A stretch of 64,000 nucleotides of DNA from UBA981 sp942490995 (GTDB taxonomy: Bacteria; Pseudomonadota; Gammaproteobacteria; Ga0077536). Below, piece by piece: positions 63,663-64,000 of this stretch (its first letter is position 1; each line of letters begins with the position of its first letter). The stretch lies in the NCBI GenBank assembly GCA_942490995.1, contig CALOBG010000054.1, positions 186,001-250,000 of the forward strand, in the 5' to 3' direction. The notes beneath the pieces are model-generated. The model saw nothing but the letters and a program-made list of their open reading frames with translations, ran no database searches and was not told the DNA's origin. Made by a program: the position numbers and the translations under genes.

Positions 63663-64000
63663 ATGAAACTGTACGACTGCCAGGTGGCGCCGAACCCGCG
63701 CCGCGCACGCATGTTCCTTGCCGAGAAAGGTATCGATATCGAACGCGTCGAGGTCGATATTCTCGGCGGCGCCAACCTCGAGCCGGCGTTTCTGGCCATC
63801 AATCCCCGCGGCATGCTGCCGGTACTGGAACTTGACGACGGCACCCGCTTCGATGAGGTGATGGCCATCTGCCGCTATTTCGAGGACCTGCAGCCGGACC
63901 CGCCCCTGCTCGGTCGCGACGCGCTCGAAAAAGCCCTGGTCACAAATCGCCAGCGCAAGATGGAATTCGAGGGCATGCTGGCAGTTTCGGAAATGTTTCG
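63663..64000 (+). CDS. Glutathione S-transferase, 5' part
   Basis: 112 codons to the window edge. Thioredoxin-like N-terminal domain: MKLYDCQVAPNPRRARMFLAEKGI, then NPRGMLPVLELDDG and AICRYFEDL. The C-terminal helical domain has begun. Conjugates or binds glutathione with unknown substrate. Confidence 0.9.
   Translation, partial: MKLYDCQVAPNPRRARMFLAEKGIDIERVEVDILGGANLEPAFLAINPRGMLPVLELDDGTRFDEVMAICRYFEDLQPDPPLLGRDALEKALVTNRQRKMEFEGMLAVSEMF

Overview
The chromosomal parts of this window are high-GC, densely packed and proteobacterial. A RIO-type kinase, a PQQ alcohol dehydrogenase with a quinoprotein-relay metallohydrolase, a glp set, a pob/pca set, an RND pump and attC sites of the Xanthomonas/Pseudomonas style point to a gammaproteobacterium. 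That assignment is inference; there is no rRNA or other decisive marker.

Layout. (1) 1-5.85 kb is an insertion-sequence graveyard: an IS3 element running in from the left, an IS150-like remnant, an IS630 element split by a second IS3 element (clean 3-bp duplication), and an IS4 element. It ends 100 bp before a 45-bp tRNA 3' end (5804-5848) that looks like the attachment site of an island lying mostly left of the window. (2) 6.0-7.2 kb is an MNT/HEPN toxin-antitoxin pair with a palindromic operator over its -10 box, followed by an IS200/IS605 element. (3) 8.0-35.1 kb is ordinary metabolism: a TetR-controlled acyl-CoA dehydrogenase, a frameshifted flavin monooxygenase, a RIO kinase, a PQQ alcohol dehydrogenase, a small-molecule oxidation cluster (hydrolase variant, SCP2-like protein, prolyl-hydroxylase-like enzyme, cupin, molybdopterin enzyme), glycerophosphodiester use (GDPD-GlpK-GlpD) and an RND efflux pair. 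(4) 35.2-40.4 kb holds protocatechuate/4-hydroxybenzoate genes (pcaH-pcaG-pobA-pcaB-pcaC) followed by a badly frame-disrupted amidohydrolase in an odd G-rich tract.

(5) 40.70-59.15 kb is the most interesting part. A tRNA-Ala(CGC) gene and a second copy of its last 51 bp bracket an 18.4-kb integrative element with lower GC. Its right end carries a broken tyrosine integrase, an AlpA-like excisionase and a Rep_trans-like replication protein. Its left two thirds is a gene-cassette array: 14 complete or partial attC sites plus two half-sites, all oriented toward the minus strand, with no integron integrase in the window (a CALIN). Cassettes encode a TIR protein, a TIR-like/deoxyribosyltransferase-fold protein, a nuclease-like protein, an OLD-type ATPase-TOPRIM protein, a GIY-YIG protein, small membrane and zinc-ribbon proteins, and two proteins with PEP-CTERM-like tails. 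Several cassette genes are frameshifted. Two diverged copies of an unexplained, apparently non-coding ~500-bp repeat sit beside attC half-sites.

(6) 59.3-64.0 kb returns to the chromosome: a cation-diffusion-type transporter, a DUF486 membrane protein, a double-PilZ protein, a frameshifted APH-family kinase, the ribosome-rescue factor ArfB and the start of a glutathione S-transferase.

All functions are from reading motifs by eye; no database search was possible.
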